Shown: piece by piece, positions 8,685 through 17,353 of the stretch
How positions within the stretch are numbered: the stretch's first letter is position 1
Layout: each line of letters starts with the position of its first letter
Assembly (NCBI RefSeq): GCF_020829445.1
Contig: NZ_JAIVFV010000016.1
Coordinates: 1 to 64,000 of the forward strand
Direction: 5' to 3'
From: Nostoc sp. CHAB 5836
GTDB lineage: Bacteria > Cyanobacteriota > Cyanobacteriia > Cyanobacteriales > Nostocaceae
DNA: 64,000 bases
The notes under the pieces: generated by a model
What the model saw: the letters and a program-made list of their open reading frames with translations, nothing else
Database searches by the model: none
What the model was told of the DNA's origin: nothing
Made by a program: the position numbers and the translations under genes

Positions 8685-11348
8685 GTGTGCAAAATGCAAA
8701 ATGTTGATAAAGTTAACTTTCAACTCACTGATGAATTAGAAGTTCTCCGGCAGCGTGTAGCTGAGTTAGAGCAATCAGAAATATGTTATCAACAAAAGCA
8801 AGCAGCTCTTGAGGAGCAATTAACAGAATTAGAAATAAAACTTGCAATAGCAGGACAAAATCCCCAGACTCAAGTTGTTGAGGATGATACGGAATGTCAT
8901 CTTGAAGAGGGGACATCCACAGCCTTGAATTTGCCCATCGATGTGGCAGTAATTTTACGCCAACTTCAACAAGAAATTGCACAAAGGCAGCAGGTAGAAC
9001 TCTCGCTGAGGGAGAGTGAAGAAAGACTCAGGCTAGCTCTAGATGTTTCCCAGATGGGCTTATGGGATTGGAATATTGCTACCAATAAAGTCATCTGGTC
9101 TGAAAATTATGAACTACTTTTTGGTGTGGTTCCAGGTAGTTTTGACGGGCCTTATGAGGCGTTTCAGAAGTGCGTTCATCCTGAAGATAAGCAATCTGTA
9201 ATGCAACTTATCGCCCAGGCTCTAGGACAAAAGACTGACTACAACGATGAATTTCGCATAATTCGCTCAGATCAAAGTGTACATTGGATTTCTGCCAAGG
9301 GAAAATTTATCTATGATGCTCAGGGACAAGCAGTGCGAATGATCGGAGTTTGTATGGAAACTACTTTGTGCAAGCAGGCAGAAGAAAGTACTCGCGAACT
9401 AACGAGCCAAGTCCAAGAACAGGCAAATGTTTTAAATGCCATCCTGACTGCATCAGTCGATCACATTTATATCTTTAATCAGAAAGGTCGCTATCAGTAT
9501 GTAAGTCGTGATGGAGCTACTGTACTAGGTTTAAAGCCCCAGAATATTATCGGAAAAACTTTGCAAGAACTGGATTTCCCCACAGACCTTGTAGAACAGG
9601 TAGACAATCAACGACAAGCTGTAATGAAAACTGGGCAGCCAATTAAGGATGAGTGTAAATATCTTACCGCCGATGGATTGCATTATTATGAATACATCCT
9701 CACACCATTACGTAATTCCAACCAAACTATTGAAGGTGTAATTACTGTTTGTCGCGATATTACCGAACACAAACGGGCAGAAAAGACTTTACGTGAAAGT
9801 GAAGCGCGATTTCGGCGTTTGTTTGAATCGAACTTAATCGGTGTCGCTTTTTGGACTATGGATGGCTTCATTATTGATGCTAATGATGCCTTTCTTCAAC
9901 TAGCTGGCTACACTCGTGATGAGTTTGCCACTTTAGGTAGAATTAATTGGAGAGAACTTACTCCTGTGGAGTATAAGCATTTAGACGATCGCGCCCTTTT
10001 GGAAGTGCAAACTACTGGAGTTTCCAAAATTTATGAGAAAGAGTACCTCCACCGCAACGGGAAGCGAGTACCAATTGTTTTGGGGATAGCCTTGCTGAAT
10101 GACTCCCAGGATAATGGTGTTGCTTTTTTACTAGATATTACCGATCGCAAATCAGCTGAAAAAGAATGCGATCGCCTCCTCAAATGCGAACGAACAGCAC
10201 GCCAACAAGCAGAAATCGCCAACAAAATCAAAGATGAGTTTCTGGCGGTTCTCTCCCATGAACTGCGAACCCCACTCAACTCCATCCTGGGATGGTCGAA
10301 AATCTTGCGGACTCGTAATTTTGATCAAAAAACCACTAGCCGCGCCTTGGAAACCATTGAACGCAACGCCCAATTACAAACCCAGCTAATTGAAGATTTG
10401 TTGGATGTGTCTCGCATCCTCCAGGGAAAATTAAACTTGAATATCTGTCCAGTCAGCTTAGTAATGGTAGTTGAAGCAGCACTAGAGACAGTACAACTAG
10501 CAGCACAAGCCAAGTCAATTCAAATTCAGACCATATTTGATCCCAATTTGGGACAAGTGATGGGCGACCCAAATCGGCTTCAACAAGTTGTGTGGAATTT
10601 GCTCTCCAATGCAGTAAAATTTACACCAATAGGAGGACGGGTAGAAATTCGCCTCATGGAAGCTGGTAAATTGGCTCAAATTCAGGTCAGCGATACAGGT
10701 AAAGGAATTCCACCAGACTTTTTGCCTTACGTGTTCGATTACTTTCGCCAAGCTGATGGCACAACTACACGCACATTTGGTGGATTAGGTTTAGGATTAG
10801 CGATCGTGCGTAAGGTTGTAGAGATGCATGGGGGAGATGTTCAAGCCGAAAGTCCTGGAGAAGGATTGGGTGCAACCTTCACTGTTGAACTACCGCTTTT
10901 GGTCAGAAGTGAACAGGTTCGGCGTGAGGAGAATGAGTGTTCAGCTTGTGCGCCTGATTCCCCACTCCCTCCAAACACTCAAATTTTGGTGGTGGACGAT
11001 GAACTAGATATCCGCGACTTAGTTACCTTTATTTTGCAAGATTACGGTGTGAAAGTAACCGCCGTAGCATCAGCAGAGGAAGCATTACAAGCGCTGTCTG
11101 AGTCCATACCAGATGTTTTAATTAGCGATATTGGAATGCCAAAGACAGACGGTTATATGCTGATGCGTGAAGTCAGGGCGCGATCGCCCCAACAAGGAGG
11201 ACGCGTCAGAGCGATCGCTCTGACAGCCTATGCAGGGGAAATAAATCAGCAGCAAGCACTAGCAGCAGGATTTCAAATGCATATCTCCAAACCAGTAGAT
11301 CCAGATGCATTGGTCAAGGCGATCGCTGATTTGATTCAACCAACATGA
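8685..11348 (+). CDS. Hybrid sensor histidine kinase (three PAS domains, HisKA, HATPase, receiver)
   Basis: 887 residues. Order: N-terminal coiled coil (10-60 and 85-120), PAS 1 (about 115-235), PAS 2 (245-362), PAS 3 (370-492), a short coiled linker, HisKA with the phospho-acceptor His525 in SHELRTP, HATPase (N-box NLLSNAVKF near 638-646, DTGKGIP at 670, GGLGLGLA at 699) and a C-terminal receiver (acidic pair 771-772, phospho-acceptor Asp815 in ISDIGMP, Lys869). There is no membrane helix, so it is a cytosolic sensor and the signal is presumably read by the PAS domains. GTG at 8685 is used here; ATG at 8694 is an equally plausible start. No separate response regulator lies next to it. Confidence 0.93.
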   Translation: MCKMQNVDKVNFQLTDELEVLRQRVAELEQSEICYQQKQAALEEQLTELEIKLAIAGQNPQTQVVEDDTECHLEEGTSTALNLPIDVAVILRQLQQEIAQRQQVELSLRESEERLRLALDVSQMGLWDWNIATNKVIWSENYELLFGVVPGSFDGPYEAFQKCVHPEDKQSVMQLIAQALGQKTDYNDEFRIIRSDQSVHWISAKGKFIYDAQGQAVRMIGVCMETTLCKQAEESTRELTSQVQEQANVLNAILTASVDHIYIFNQKGRYQYVSRDGATVLGLKPQNIIGKTLQELDFPTDLVEQVDNQRQAVMKTGQPIKDECKYLTADGLHYYEYILTPLRNSNQTIEGVITVCRDITEHKRAEKTLRESEARFRRLFESNLIGVAFWTMDGFIIDANDAFLQLAGYTRDEFATLGRINWRELTPVEYKHLDDRALLEVQTTGVSKIYEKEYLHRNGKRVPIVLGIALLNDSQDNGVAFLLDITDRKSAEKECDRLLKCERTARQQAEIANKIKDEFLAVLSHELRTPLNSILGWSKILRTRNFDQKTTSRALETIERNAQLQTQLIEDLLDVSRILQGKLNLNICPVSLVMVVEAALETVQLAAQAKSIQIQTIFDPNLGQVMGDPNRLQQVVWNLLSNAVKFTPIGGRVEIRLMEAGKLAQIQVSDTGKGIPPDFLPYVFDYFRQADGTTTRTFGGLGLGLAIVRKVVEMHGGDVQAESPGEGLGATFTVELPLLVRSEQVRREENECSACAPDSPLPPNTQILVVDDELDIRDLVTFILQDYGVKVTAVASAEEALQALSESIPDVLISDIGMPKTDGYMLMREVRARSPQQGGRVRAIALTAYAGEINQQQALAAGFQMHISKPVDPDALVKAIADLIQPT

Positions 11349-11381
11349 TACAGGTAAGCCTCCGACGGCTGTGCATCACTT

Positions 11382-11536
11382 TAAGTAGGTCGGCGCAATT
11401 AAAGCTAACTGGCTAAGGCTGTCATTTGTCCTTTGTCACTTGTACTGAGCGAAGTCGAAGTATTGGTCACTAGTAAACATTTTAAGGCTATTTACGTTTC
11501 GTAACATACTTTGATTTTTTCGCGCCAACTTACTTA
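11382..11536. repeat. MITE family 1, copy C
   Basis: Inverted relative to copy B: TAAGTAGGTCGGCGC at the left, GCGCCAACTTACTTA at the right. The heptamer section carries an extra piece (TACTGAGCGAAGTCGAAGTA, 11444-11463) that is itself a common Nostoc-type small repeat. It ends about 60 bases before the antitoxin start codon. Confidence 0.85.
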
Positions 11537-11599
11537 GTGTTGTGCCATGTCTACTGCTTTCCTGCTAGACTCTGGATAGTCCCTATGCTTTCAGGAATT

Positions 11600-11827
11600 A
11601 TGGTATCTGTAGAGCAAGTCATGAAAGAAGCCTTAGCTTTGCCCAGTGCAGCGAGAGCATTGTTGGCAGAAAAGCTGGTTGAAAGTCTTGAATTTGATGT
11701 AGACGAAACACTTCAAACACTGTGGACAAATGAAGCCAAGAAGCGTAGAGATGAAGTTCGTAGTGGTGCAATTAAACCCATTCCTGGAGAGGAAGCCTTA
11801 GCTAGGATAAGACAACTTTTGGAGTAA
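11600..11827 (+). CDS. Addiction-module antitoxin-like protein (TIGR02574 type)
   Basis: 75 residues from the ATG at 11600; the frame is open further upstream, but the family begins with the VEQVMKEALALP-like helix. LPSAARALLAEKLVESL and the short C-terminal helix are typical of the small antitoxin-like proteins encoded directly in front of RelE/ParE toxins. These bind and neutralise the toxin and repress their own promoter. Here the expected toxin does not follow. An IS607-type element begins within a few bases of the stop codon, and a toxin fragment appears only at 13358. The antitoxin is therefore an orphan in its present arrangement. Confidence 0.75.
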   Translation: MVSVEQVMKEALALPSAARALLAEKLVESLEFDVDETLQTLWTNEAKKRRDEVRSGAIKPIPGEEALARIRQLLE

Positions 11828-11881
11828 TGAAATAGTTCCAAATCACATAGTCAAATATAGTCAGACGTTTGCAATTTAGGT

Positions 11882-13183
11882 TTAAGCAACCCTACTTTCA
11901 GCATGGACACGCTTAAATAGTGGAGTTATCCGCCTTGGATGTACTACCAAACATCCCCTATCCCTTAGAATAGACTTGATAGAGTCGAAACCTTCAGGAT
12001 TACTTTTTCTGCCGATGTTGAAAGATGCGTTCACGTCGGCATGAATCTTCAAACCGTCTTGACTGACATACCACGCACGTTTGACACGTCTTCCTGAGAA
12101 TATATGTTTTATCTTCTTGTTAGGTTGATAAGTTGGGATGATGTCCCAATCAATGGCAGAACTCTTGCTGGTGTAGCTTTCTTCTGCAACCTTGACGGTG
12201 ATACCGACTCTTTCTAATTTCAGAGTCAGCATCTCGATAAATTTGGCGTGTGGTATTTGAGTAAAGTTTTGGTTTGTGCGCTTACCTAAATTAATCCGGG
12301 TTTTCCATTGTTCATTTTTCCCTATAGATACGTGGGTTACGCCAAAAGACTTGAACTCATCCACAATCCTTTTTGTGGCTTGATGTAAATATGAATCTAC
12401 AAATTGATTGCGATTACGAACGATGTTTGCAATTCGCTTTGATTTGCCTTTACCCTTGGCAAGAATTCCTCGAAACTTGGCAACCTGCTTATTGTAAAAT
12501 TGGTTTGCTGATTTCAATGGTTTACCATTTACAATAATTGGTTGTATTGTTGGGTCGTTAAAAACAATGGTCGCTAGATTGTCTAAACCAATATCAATTG
12601 CTGCATTGAGATGAGGATTCAAGCTACAAAAGAATTGTGACGATTCGAGAATTTCATAGACTACTTCAACAACAAAGCATCCAGTTTTTGGGATAATTCG
12701 TACTTCACACAAGTCCTCAAACTTTAGTCCAGGCTTTACCGGAATCCTGATTGGTGACATTGATGGAACAACTGAACCTTTACTAAATTCTCTTTTACCA
12801 ATCGCTTGATTATTGAACTTAACTAAGTTTTTATCTTCAAGATAATTAGGTGGCTTTGGAATACCTGTGAACTTAGTTGAATCAAGCTTATAGGCTGCCA
12901 ATGCTTTGTAATAAGCAATCCACGCATCTGCATTTTGCTTTAATACGAGTTGGGCTACCTTGGCTGGCATCGCTTTGTAGTTCTCGTTTTGTTTAAATAA
13001 AGCGTCTAAGCAGATTAATGTTTGTGTTCCCCACCCATAGAAAAAACCTTGACGTTGTGTGAATTGAGCAGTGTTATAAAGCTGTCGGGAAACCGTAGTA
13101 ATACGAACGCAATAATCAAACCACTCATGTCCATCCTTGATTACGTGCTTTTCAACTTGACGCATATTGATCAACTTTGGCAT
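11882..13183 (-). CDS. TnpB-family RNA-guided nuclease-like protein (no zinc finger)
   Basis: 433 residues, full length for the family. RuvC-like residues are visible: Asp197 in AIDIGLDNLAT, Glu334/335 in VAEESYTSK, and Asp383 in HADVNASFNI. The CxxC...CxxC zinc ribbon that most TnpB proteins have between the last two motifs is absent; SSAIDWDIIPTY and FSGRRVKRAWYVS stand there instead, as in a known zinc-finger-less TnpB branch. TnpB proteins are guided by an omega RNA from the element's 3' end and cut DNA at the empty donor site, which keeps the element in place. Start ATG 13183. Its TnpA partner is broken (13239-13355). Confidence 0.85.
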   Translation of the reverse strand: MPKLINMRQVEKHVIKDGHEWFDYCVRITTVSRQLYNTAQFTQRQGFFYGWGTQTLICLDALFKQNENYKAMPAKVAQLVLKQNADAWIAYYKALAAYKLDSTKFTGIPKPPNYLEDKNLVKFNNQAIGKREFSKGSVVPSMSPIRIPVKPGLKFEDLCEVRIIPKTGCFVVEVVYEILESSQFFCSLNPHLNAAIDIGLDNLATIVFNDPTIQPIIVNGKPLKSANQFYNKQVAKFRGILAKGKGKSKRIANIVRNRNQFVDSYLHQATKRIVDEFKSFGVTHVSIGKNEQWKTRINLGKRTNQNFTQIPHAKFIEMLTLKLERVGITVKVAEESYTSKSSAIDWDIIPTYQPNKKIKHIFSGRRVKRAWYVSQDGLKIHADVNASFNIGRKSNPEGFDSIKSILRDRGCLVVHPRRITPLFKRVHAESRVA

Positions 13184-13238
13184 TAAAATTAGTTTATCAC
13201 TACAGAGCCAGTCAGATATGTTTGACTACAAAACGTAA

Positions 13239-13355
13239 TTAATCTGTTGGAGAATTTAATGCTTCCACAATTTTTTCGGTTTTGCGTTTTGCCCGGCGCT
13301 GACCATATAATCGTGCTGCAAAGCTAGTAATTATCGCCACCAAGTCTTGCATTAA
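13239..13355 (-). pseudogene. C-terminal stub of IS607-type TnpA serine recombinase
   Basis: Reading the minus strand from 13355 gives 38 codons ending at a TAA at 13241-13239. The product includes MQDLVAIITSFAARLYGQRR followed by a Lys/Arg-rich end, which is the usual C-terminus of IS607 TnpA recombinases. The catalytic Ser domain and the DNA-binding domain are gone. The break point coincides with the start of the toxin fragment on the other strand, so one deletion probably removed both. Confidence 0.65.
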
Positions 13356-13357
13356 TT

Positions 13358-13624
13358 CATGCAGAGCGTCGAGTTGAATTAGCACAAGCATTTATTAATG
13401 CAGTTGAGGATGTAATTTTCCAAATCATCCACTCACCGACTCGCTGGGCTGTTGTTGAGGAAGACATTCGTCGATGTCTAACGCGCAAATTTCCCTATGG
13501 AATTTTATACACCATTGAGGAAGATTACGTTTTAATTTTGGCGGTGATGCACTGTAGCCGCGAACCAGGATACTGGAAAGAGCGTGTTAAAGATAAACCA
13601 TCGGGTGAAGAAACTGAACTTTAG
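13358..13624 (+). pseudogene. RelE/ParE-family toxin, 5' end missing
   Basis: An open frame of 88 codons without a start codon. It contains ELAQAFINAVEDVIFQI, SPTRWAVVEEDIRRCL, TRKFPYGILY and MHCSREPGYWKER, the helix, strand and C-terminal motifs of RelE/ParE ribonuclease or gyrase toxins. About the first 20-25 residues are missing. The frame would follow directly on the antitoxin at 11600-11827 if the IS607 piece were removed, so the two are most likely the halves of one toxin-antitoxin operon. It is not expected to be translated as it stands. Confidence 0.7.
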
Positions 13625-13710
13625 GATGAGTAAATTGAGCTAAACTGAACCAAGTTTGCCAGTACGATAAATATAGACAGGATCTACTTTGAATTCTATC
13701 TACCGTTTTC

Positions 13711-15021
13711 ATGGAAATGACTGAGCAAGATGATTCTCACCAATTGAGTGAACCGACCGATGGAGCGACTACCAAATCGGTCGATAATTCCTGGAGAAAC
13801 CACATTGCTGGTGTCTGGAACAAAGCAGCAACAGGTCTAACGCAACTCTTACCCGTAGAACAAGTGGCACAAACAGTTGTTGAATGGTTTAGTGTGAGCG
13901 AAACTCAGGTTGCAGAGATTTTAGAGAAAATCCGAGCCGAATTGCCAACCACAGAAGCGCTGCTAATTGGTAAACCCCAAGCCGGAAAAAGTTCCATTGT
14001 CCGGGGATTGACGGGAGTTTCTGCCGAAATTGTCGGTCAGGGATTTCGTCCGCACACGCAACACACCCAGCGCTATGCCTATCCTTCCAATGACCTGCCG
14101 TTACTGGTTTTTACGGATAGTGTCGGACTTGGTGATGTTAAACAAGATACTCAATTAATCATTCAGGAATTAGTTGGTGATTTAAACAAGGAGACTCGAT
14201 CCGCTACAATCCTCCTTATCACCGTCAAAATCAATGATTTTGCAACTGACACGCTACGACAAATTGCTCAACAGCTGCGCCAGCAGTATCCAGACATTCC
14301 CTGTCTGTTGGTAGTTACCTGCTTGCATGAAGTTTATCCTGCCGATACCACCGATCATCCTGCCTATCCACCAGATTATCAGGAAGTCAACCGCGCATTT
14401 GCCGCAATGCAGCAAGCCTTCGCAGGAATAAGCGATGGCTCTGTACTCATTGATTTTACCCTAGAAGAAGATGGCTATAATCCGGTATTTTATGGCTTAG
14501 AAGCACTGCGAGATTCCTTAGCAGAACTACTCCCACAAGCAGAAGCCCAGGCGATTTATCAGCTATTAGATCAAGAAGAACCTGGGAAGCAACTTGGTAA
14601 CCTTTACCGAGATGCTGCACGCCGTTATATTTTGCCATTTGCAATTATGTCTGCCACTCTGGCTGCTGTACCTCTGCCATTTGCGACAATGCCCGTACTC
14701 ACTGCCTTGCAAGTATCAATGGTGGGTTTGTTGGGTAAATTATATGGACAGACAGTTACTCCATCTCAGGCGGGAGGCGTTGTGAGTGCGATCGCCGGTG
14801 GTTTTTTAGCACAGGCCATTGCACGGGAGTTAATTAAATTTATACCAGGTTTGGGTAGTGCGATCGCAGCCTCTTGGGCAGCCGCCTATACCTGGGCACT
14901 AGGGGAAGCAGCCTGCGTTTACTTTGGTGATTTAATGGGAGGTAAGAAACCCGATCCCCAAAAAATTCAGTTGGTGATGCAAGAAGCATTTCAAGCCGCC
15001 CAAGAACGGTTTAAAAAATAA
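13711..15021 (+). CDS. Era/YcjF-like GTPase with DUF697 domain
   Basis: 436 residues. The GTPase part covers about 75-280: P-loop GKPQAGKSS near residue 92, G3 DSVGLGD near 136, and a hydrophobic strand before VTCLHEVY in the region where G4 is expected, so NKxD is not preserved. The C-terminal half (about 300-410) is a membrane-associating DUF697-like domain with Ala/Gly-rich hydrophobic helices, including AGGVVSAIAGGFLAQAIARE and GLGSAIAASWAAAYTWALG. Such proteins are cytosolic or membrane-surface GTPases of unknown task in cyanobacteria. ATG at 13711; an internal ATG at 13717 is equally possible. It stands alone between repeats. Confidence 0.85.
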   Translation: MEMTEQDDSHQLSEPTDGATTKSVDNSWRNHIAGVWNKAATGLTQLLPVEQVAQTVVEWFSVSETQVAEILEKIRAELPTTEALLIGKPQAGKSSIVRGLTGVSAEIVGQGFRPHTQHTQRYAYPSNDLPLLVFTDSVGLGDVKQDTQLIIQELVGDLNKETRSATILLITVKINDFATDTLRQIAQQLRQQYPDIPCLLVVTCLHEVYPADTTDHPAYPPDYQEVNRAFAAMQQAFAGISDGSVLIDFTLEEDGYNPVFYGLEALRDSLAELLPQAEAQAIYQLLDQEEPGKQLGNLYRDAARRYILPFAIMSATLAAVPLPFATMPVLTALQVSMVGLLGKLYGQTVTPSQAGGVVSAIAGGFLAQAIARELIKFIPGLGSAIAASWAAAYTWALGEAACVYFGDLMGGKKPDPQKIQLVMQEAFQAAQERFKK

Positions 15022-15031
15022 TTCGTAACTG

Positions 15032-15332
15032 TAAGTAGAGCGACGCAAATAAAGCTAACTGGCTAAGGCTGTCATTTGTCATTGGTCATTGGTCATTTGT
15101 CATTTGTCATTGGTCATTTATAACGCAATACGCTTGGGTTAGCGTCAAAAACCTTGTATTGCGTAGGTTGGGTTGAGGAACGAAACCCAACCGAAGAGCG
15201 GGGTTTGTTGGGTAACGCTAAAGTTCAACCCAACCTACAATTATCCTTAACCCAAGCGTATTGATTTATAACGGGTTTAAGGTGTATTTGCGTTTCGTAA
15301 TATAGTTTGGTTTATTCTTGCCGACTTACTTA
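15032..15332. repeat. MITE family 1, copy D, interrupted by a nested element
   Basis: Left end TAAGTAGAGCGACGC, right end GCCGACTTACTTA. It is 301 bp instead of about 130 because another element (15125-15263) sits inside the heptamer section. The pieces on either side join to give the normal MITE sequence, comparable to copy A read backwards. Confidence 0.85.
15125..15263. mobile_element. CAATACGCTTGGGTTA element, copy 2, nested with 9 bp target duplication
   Basis: 139 bp with TIRs (CAATACGCTTGGGTTA at the left, TAACCCAAGCGTATTG at the right) and an internal GTTGGGTTGAGGAACGAAAC / GTTCAACCCAACCTAC inverted structure. It is flanked by the direct repeat ATTTATAAC at 15116-15124 and 15264-15272. 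This is the clean signature of transposition into MITE copy D. It is non-coding, so the transposase must have acted in trans. Confidence 0.85.
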
Positions 15333-15351
15333 TTGCGCTATATTGTTTCTC

Positions 15352-16638
15352 CTACACTTTTTCCTTTGCTGATGGCACAATGCCAAACTTATTTAAACCT
15401 GCATCAATTGCTCTAAGTGCTTTAAAATCCTCTTCTGGTAAAGGATAGCTACTACTGCTGAACAAACCCCCACTGACAGCAGGCTGCTTTTCCAAAAAAG
15501 AGAAAGCTTGGCGAAATTGATGCCCTTGGGCTTTAATTGGTGAATCAAAGTGGCAAGGAATAATCCACTCAAAGTCCCAACTAGCAACTTGATCAGCCCA
15601 GTCAATAGTTTCTTTCGGTGCGCGGTTGAGAATCAGCGTCTGTAAAATTGGTGCGACAAATAAACGTCCATTCCCCCGCAAAGCATCAAACGATCGCTGC
15701 CAATCTCGATGCCATTTAAAGGGATACAATCCAAAATAAGCTTTCTTTGAGCGTTCTGGTGCTTTCAGGGCATCTTGCAACACCTGACTCCATTGACGTA
15801 TATCTAGTGCATTGGGTTGAAAGTACAAAGCAAACAACGAGATGCGCTGCCAACCCTGACGGCGACTTACCTGAATGTCTGCAACAATATCATAAGCATG
15901 ATCTTTGGCATGGAATAGCAAAGGATATGAATCTAATAGAACGATCGCAGGTGGATCTTCTGGGATAGAAAGCACAGAATCTGTTACTAAAAGAGTATGC
16001 GATCGCTTGTGAAAAAAAGCAACTTCCGCAAACCGACCAGGGCCAAGGTCGATGGGGCCTAGCATCGCATAATCAAACTCATCAGCAAAGGGGGTTTTGC
16101 TACTATCTTCCGGGAGTACTTGAGTTCGTTTTAGGGGTAAACCAAGCCAGCTAAGGGGGAGATTTAGTGGAAAACTCCACTGATGGGGAGCCACAAACAC
16201 CTGTGCAGTCTCAAAGCATCTGGCGAAGGGGCCGACGAAGACTTTGTGTTCTATACCAGAGATAGTTGGTAGGATGATGTACAAAACATTGCCATGTTCT
16301 GCTACCAGCTCATTCACAAGCCGGATGCACTCTGGGGTTGGTGCAACAGGTGCATAAACGAGAAGACCCCCAGCTTCGAGCTTAACCACAGTCATGCGAA
16401 TTGGTACAACAACGTAGAAAATGCCCTGAACCTGGTCAAAATTCCAGATTGTGTCCTTAAGCACTTCTTTACGGATTGTTCGCCGTTTGCCATATGGGTA
16501 AAGTGGCACAACAGGCCATAATCTCCATGAAAAGTCTTTTGGATGTATCTGTTGCCCATTGACTATGCGTTCATCATCAGCCACTCTACGACCCCCTCCA
16601 AATTCCCTGAGCAAATTGTTTTTATTTGCTATCCCCAA
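15352..16638 (-). CDS. DUF4336 domain protein
   Basis: 428 residues, mostly DUF4336, a family related to the metallo-beta-lactamase fold and common in cyanobacteria. Typical blocks are WPVVPLYPYGKRRT, DTIWNFDQVQGIFYVVVPIR, IILPTISGIEHKVFVGPFAR, VFVAPHQWSFPLNLPLSWLG, FADEFDYAMLGPIDLG and FFHKRSHTLLVTDSVLS. The His of the HKVF and CHFD motifs could bind metal, but no full HxHxDH motif is seen. The function is unknown. The frame begins at a TTG (16638); the true start may be one of the later codons, since the conserved part begins near residue 35. It is monocistronic. Confidence 0.85.
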   Translation of the reverse strand: MGIANKNNLLREFGGGRRVADDERIVNGQQIHPKDFSWRLWPVVPLYPYGKRRTIRKEVLKDTIWNFDQVQGIFYVVVPIRMTVVKLEAGGLLVYAPVAPTPECIRLVNELVAEHGNVLYIILPTISGIEHKVFVGPFARCFETAQVFVAPHQWSFPLNLPLSWLGLPLKRTQVLPEDSSKTPFADEFDYAMLGPIDLGPGRFAEVAFFHKRSHTLLVTDSVLSIPEDPPAIVLLDSYPLLFHAKDHAYDIVADIQVSRRQGWQRISLFALYFQPNALDIRQWSQVLQDALKAPERSKKAYFGLYPFKWHRDWQRSFDALRGNGRLFVAPILQTLILNRAPKETIDWADQVASWDFEWIIPCHFDSPIKAQGHQFRQAFSFLEKQPAVSGGLFSSSSYPLPEEDFKALRAIDAGLNKFGIVPSAKEKV

Positions 16639-16758
16639 AGTTGGAGTTTAGCAAATTGTTGAGATAATAATACCAATTCGTAATGGGCTACGCCCCGCTA
16701 CGCTAACGTAATTCGTAATTCGTAATATCTTTAATGTAGAGCATTCACGATAAAAATC

Positions 16759-17262
16759 ATGAGCAAATATAAAATTATAACCCCTGAGCAAAGTTATACT
16801 TTTAGTGAATATTTTTTGTTAGCTAACCCAACAATAGATATAGTCGCTGAGTTTGAGTATGGCTACGATCGCACAGAGCTACAATTCCCAAGATATTTTG
16901 CTGATATTAGCTATTTAGAATTTTTACAAACAGGACTTACAGCGCAATATAAAGCTTTTTAACCCAACGGCTGAGATATCAATCAGAGAATTTATGATTG
17001 CTCCTATCCTTGCTGAAATCTGCGATCAGACAAAAGCTCAACTATATAGTGAGTATCCACTTTATGTGGATGAAAAGCTCAAAGGTACTTTGGATTATTA
17101 CTTACATAAATCTAACTCTCTATTGGTGATTGAAGCAAAACAATCAGATATCAGAAGAGGCTTTACACAGCTAGCAGTAGAATTAATAGCTCTGGATCAG
17201 TCTCTAGATGATCAATCATCAATTTTATTTGGCCAGTTACTAATAGAGATGACTGGAAATTG
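16759..17262 (+). pseudogene. Frameshifted nuclease-fold-like hypothetical gene, 3' end lost
   Basis: The first frame runs 16759-16962 (67 residues, starting MSKYKIITPEQSYTFSEYF). Conserved-looking sequence then continues in another frame: NPTAEISIREFMIAPILAEI, then LKGTLDYYLHKSN and LLVIEAKQSDIRRGFTQLA. The Asp...Glu-Ala-Lys pattern resembles a PD-(D/E)XK nuclease core, as in a family of roughly 200-residue cyanobacterial hypothetical proteins. The shift lies around 16925-16960. The end is replaced near 17263 by a CCCCAACCCC / GGGAGA palindromic repeat, so it is doubly broken. The gene family is recognised from memory only. Confidence 0.6.
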
Positions 17263-17340
17263 CCCTCATCCCCCAACCCCTTCTCCCAGATCTGGGAGAA
17301 GAGGAGCGAACATCGGGGAGAGGTCGGGGGTGGAGTGCAA
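17263..17340. repeat. C/G-rich palindromic repeat
   Basis: CATCCCCCAACCCCTTCTCC at the left and GGGGAGAGGTCGGGGGTGG at the right, with an inner CTCCCAGATCTGGGAG palindrome. It is a common intergenic repeat type in Nostocales. It cuts off the pseudogene at 16759-17262. Confidence 0.65.
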
Positions 17341-17353
17341 TGACTGTGGTTAG

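Larger units (their letters stand above)
11828..13357 (-). mobile_element. IS607-type element: TnpB gene plus truncated TnpA
   Basis: The stretch between the antitoxin stop and the toxin fragment holds a TnpB gene and, upstream of it on the same strand, the last 38 codons of an IS607-type serine recombinase. That gene order (tnpA then tnpB) is the IS607 plan. IS607 elements make no target duplication, so the exact ends cannot be fixed by eye; the limits given are those of sequence foreign to the toxin-antitoxin pair. Without a working TnpA it cannot move by itself. Confidence 0.6.
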
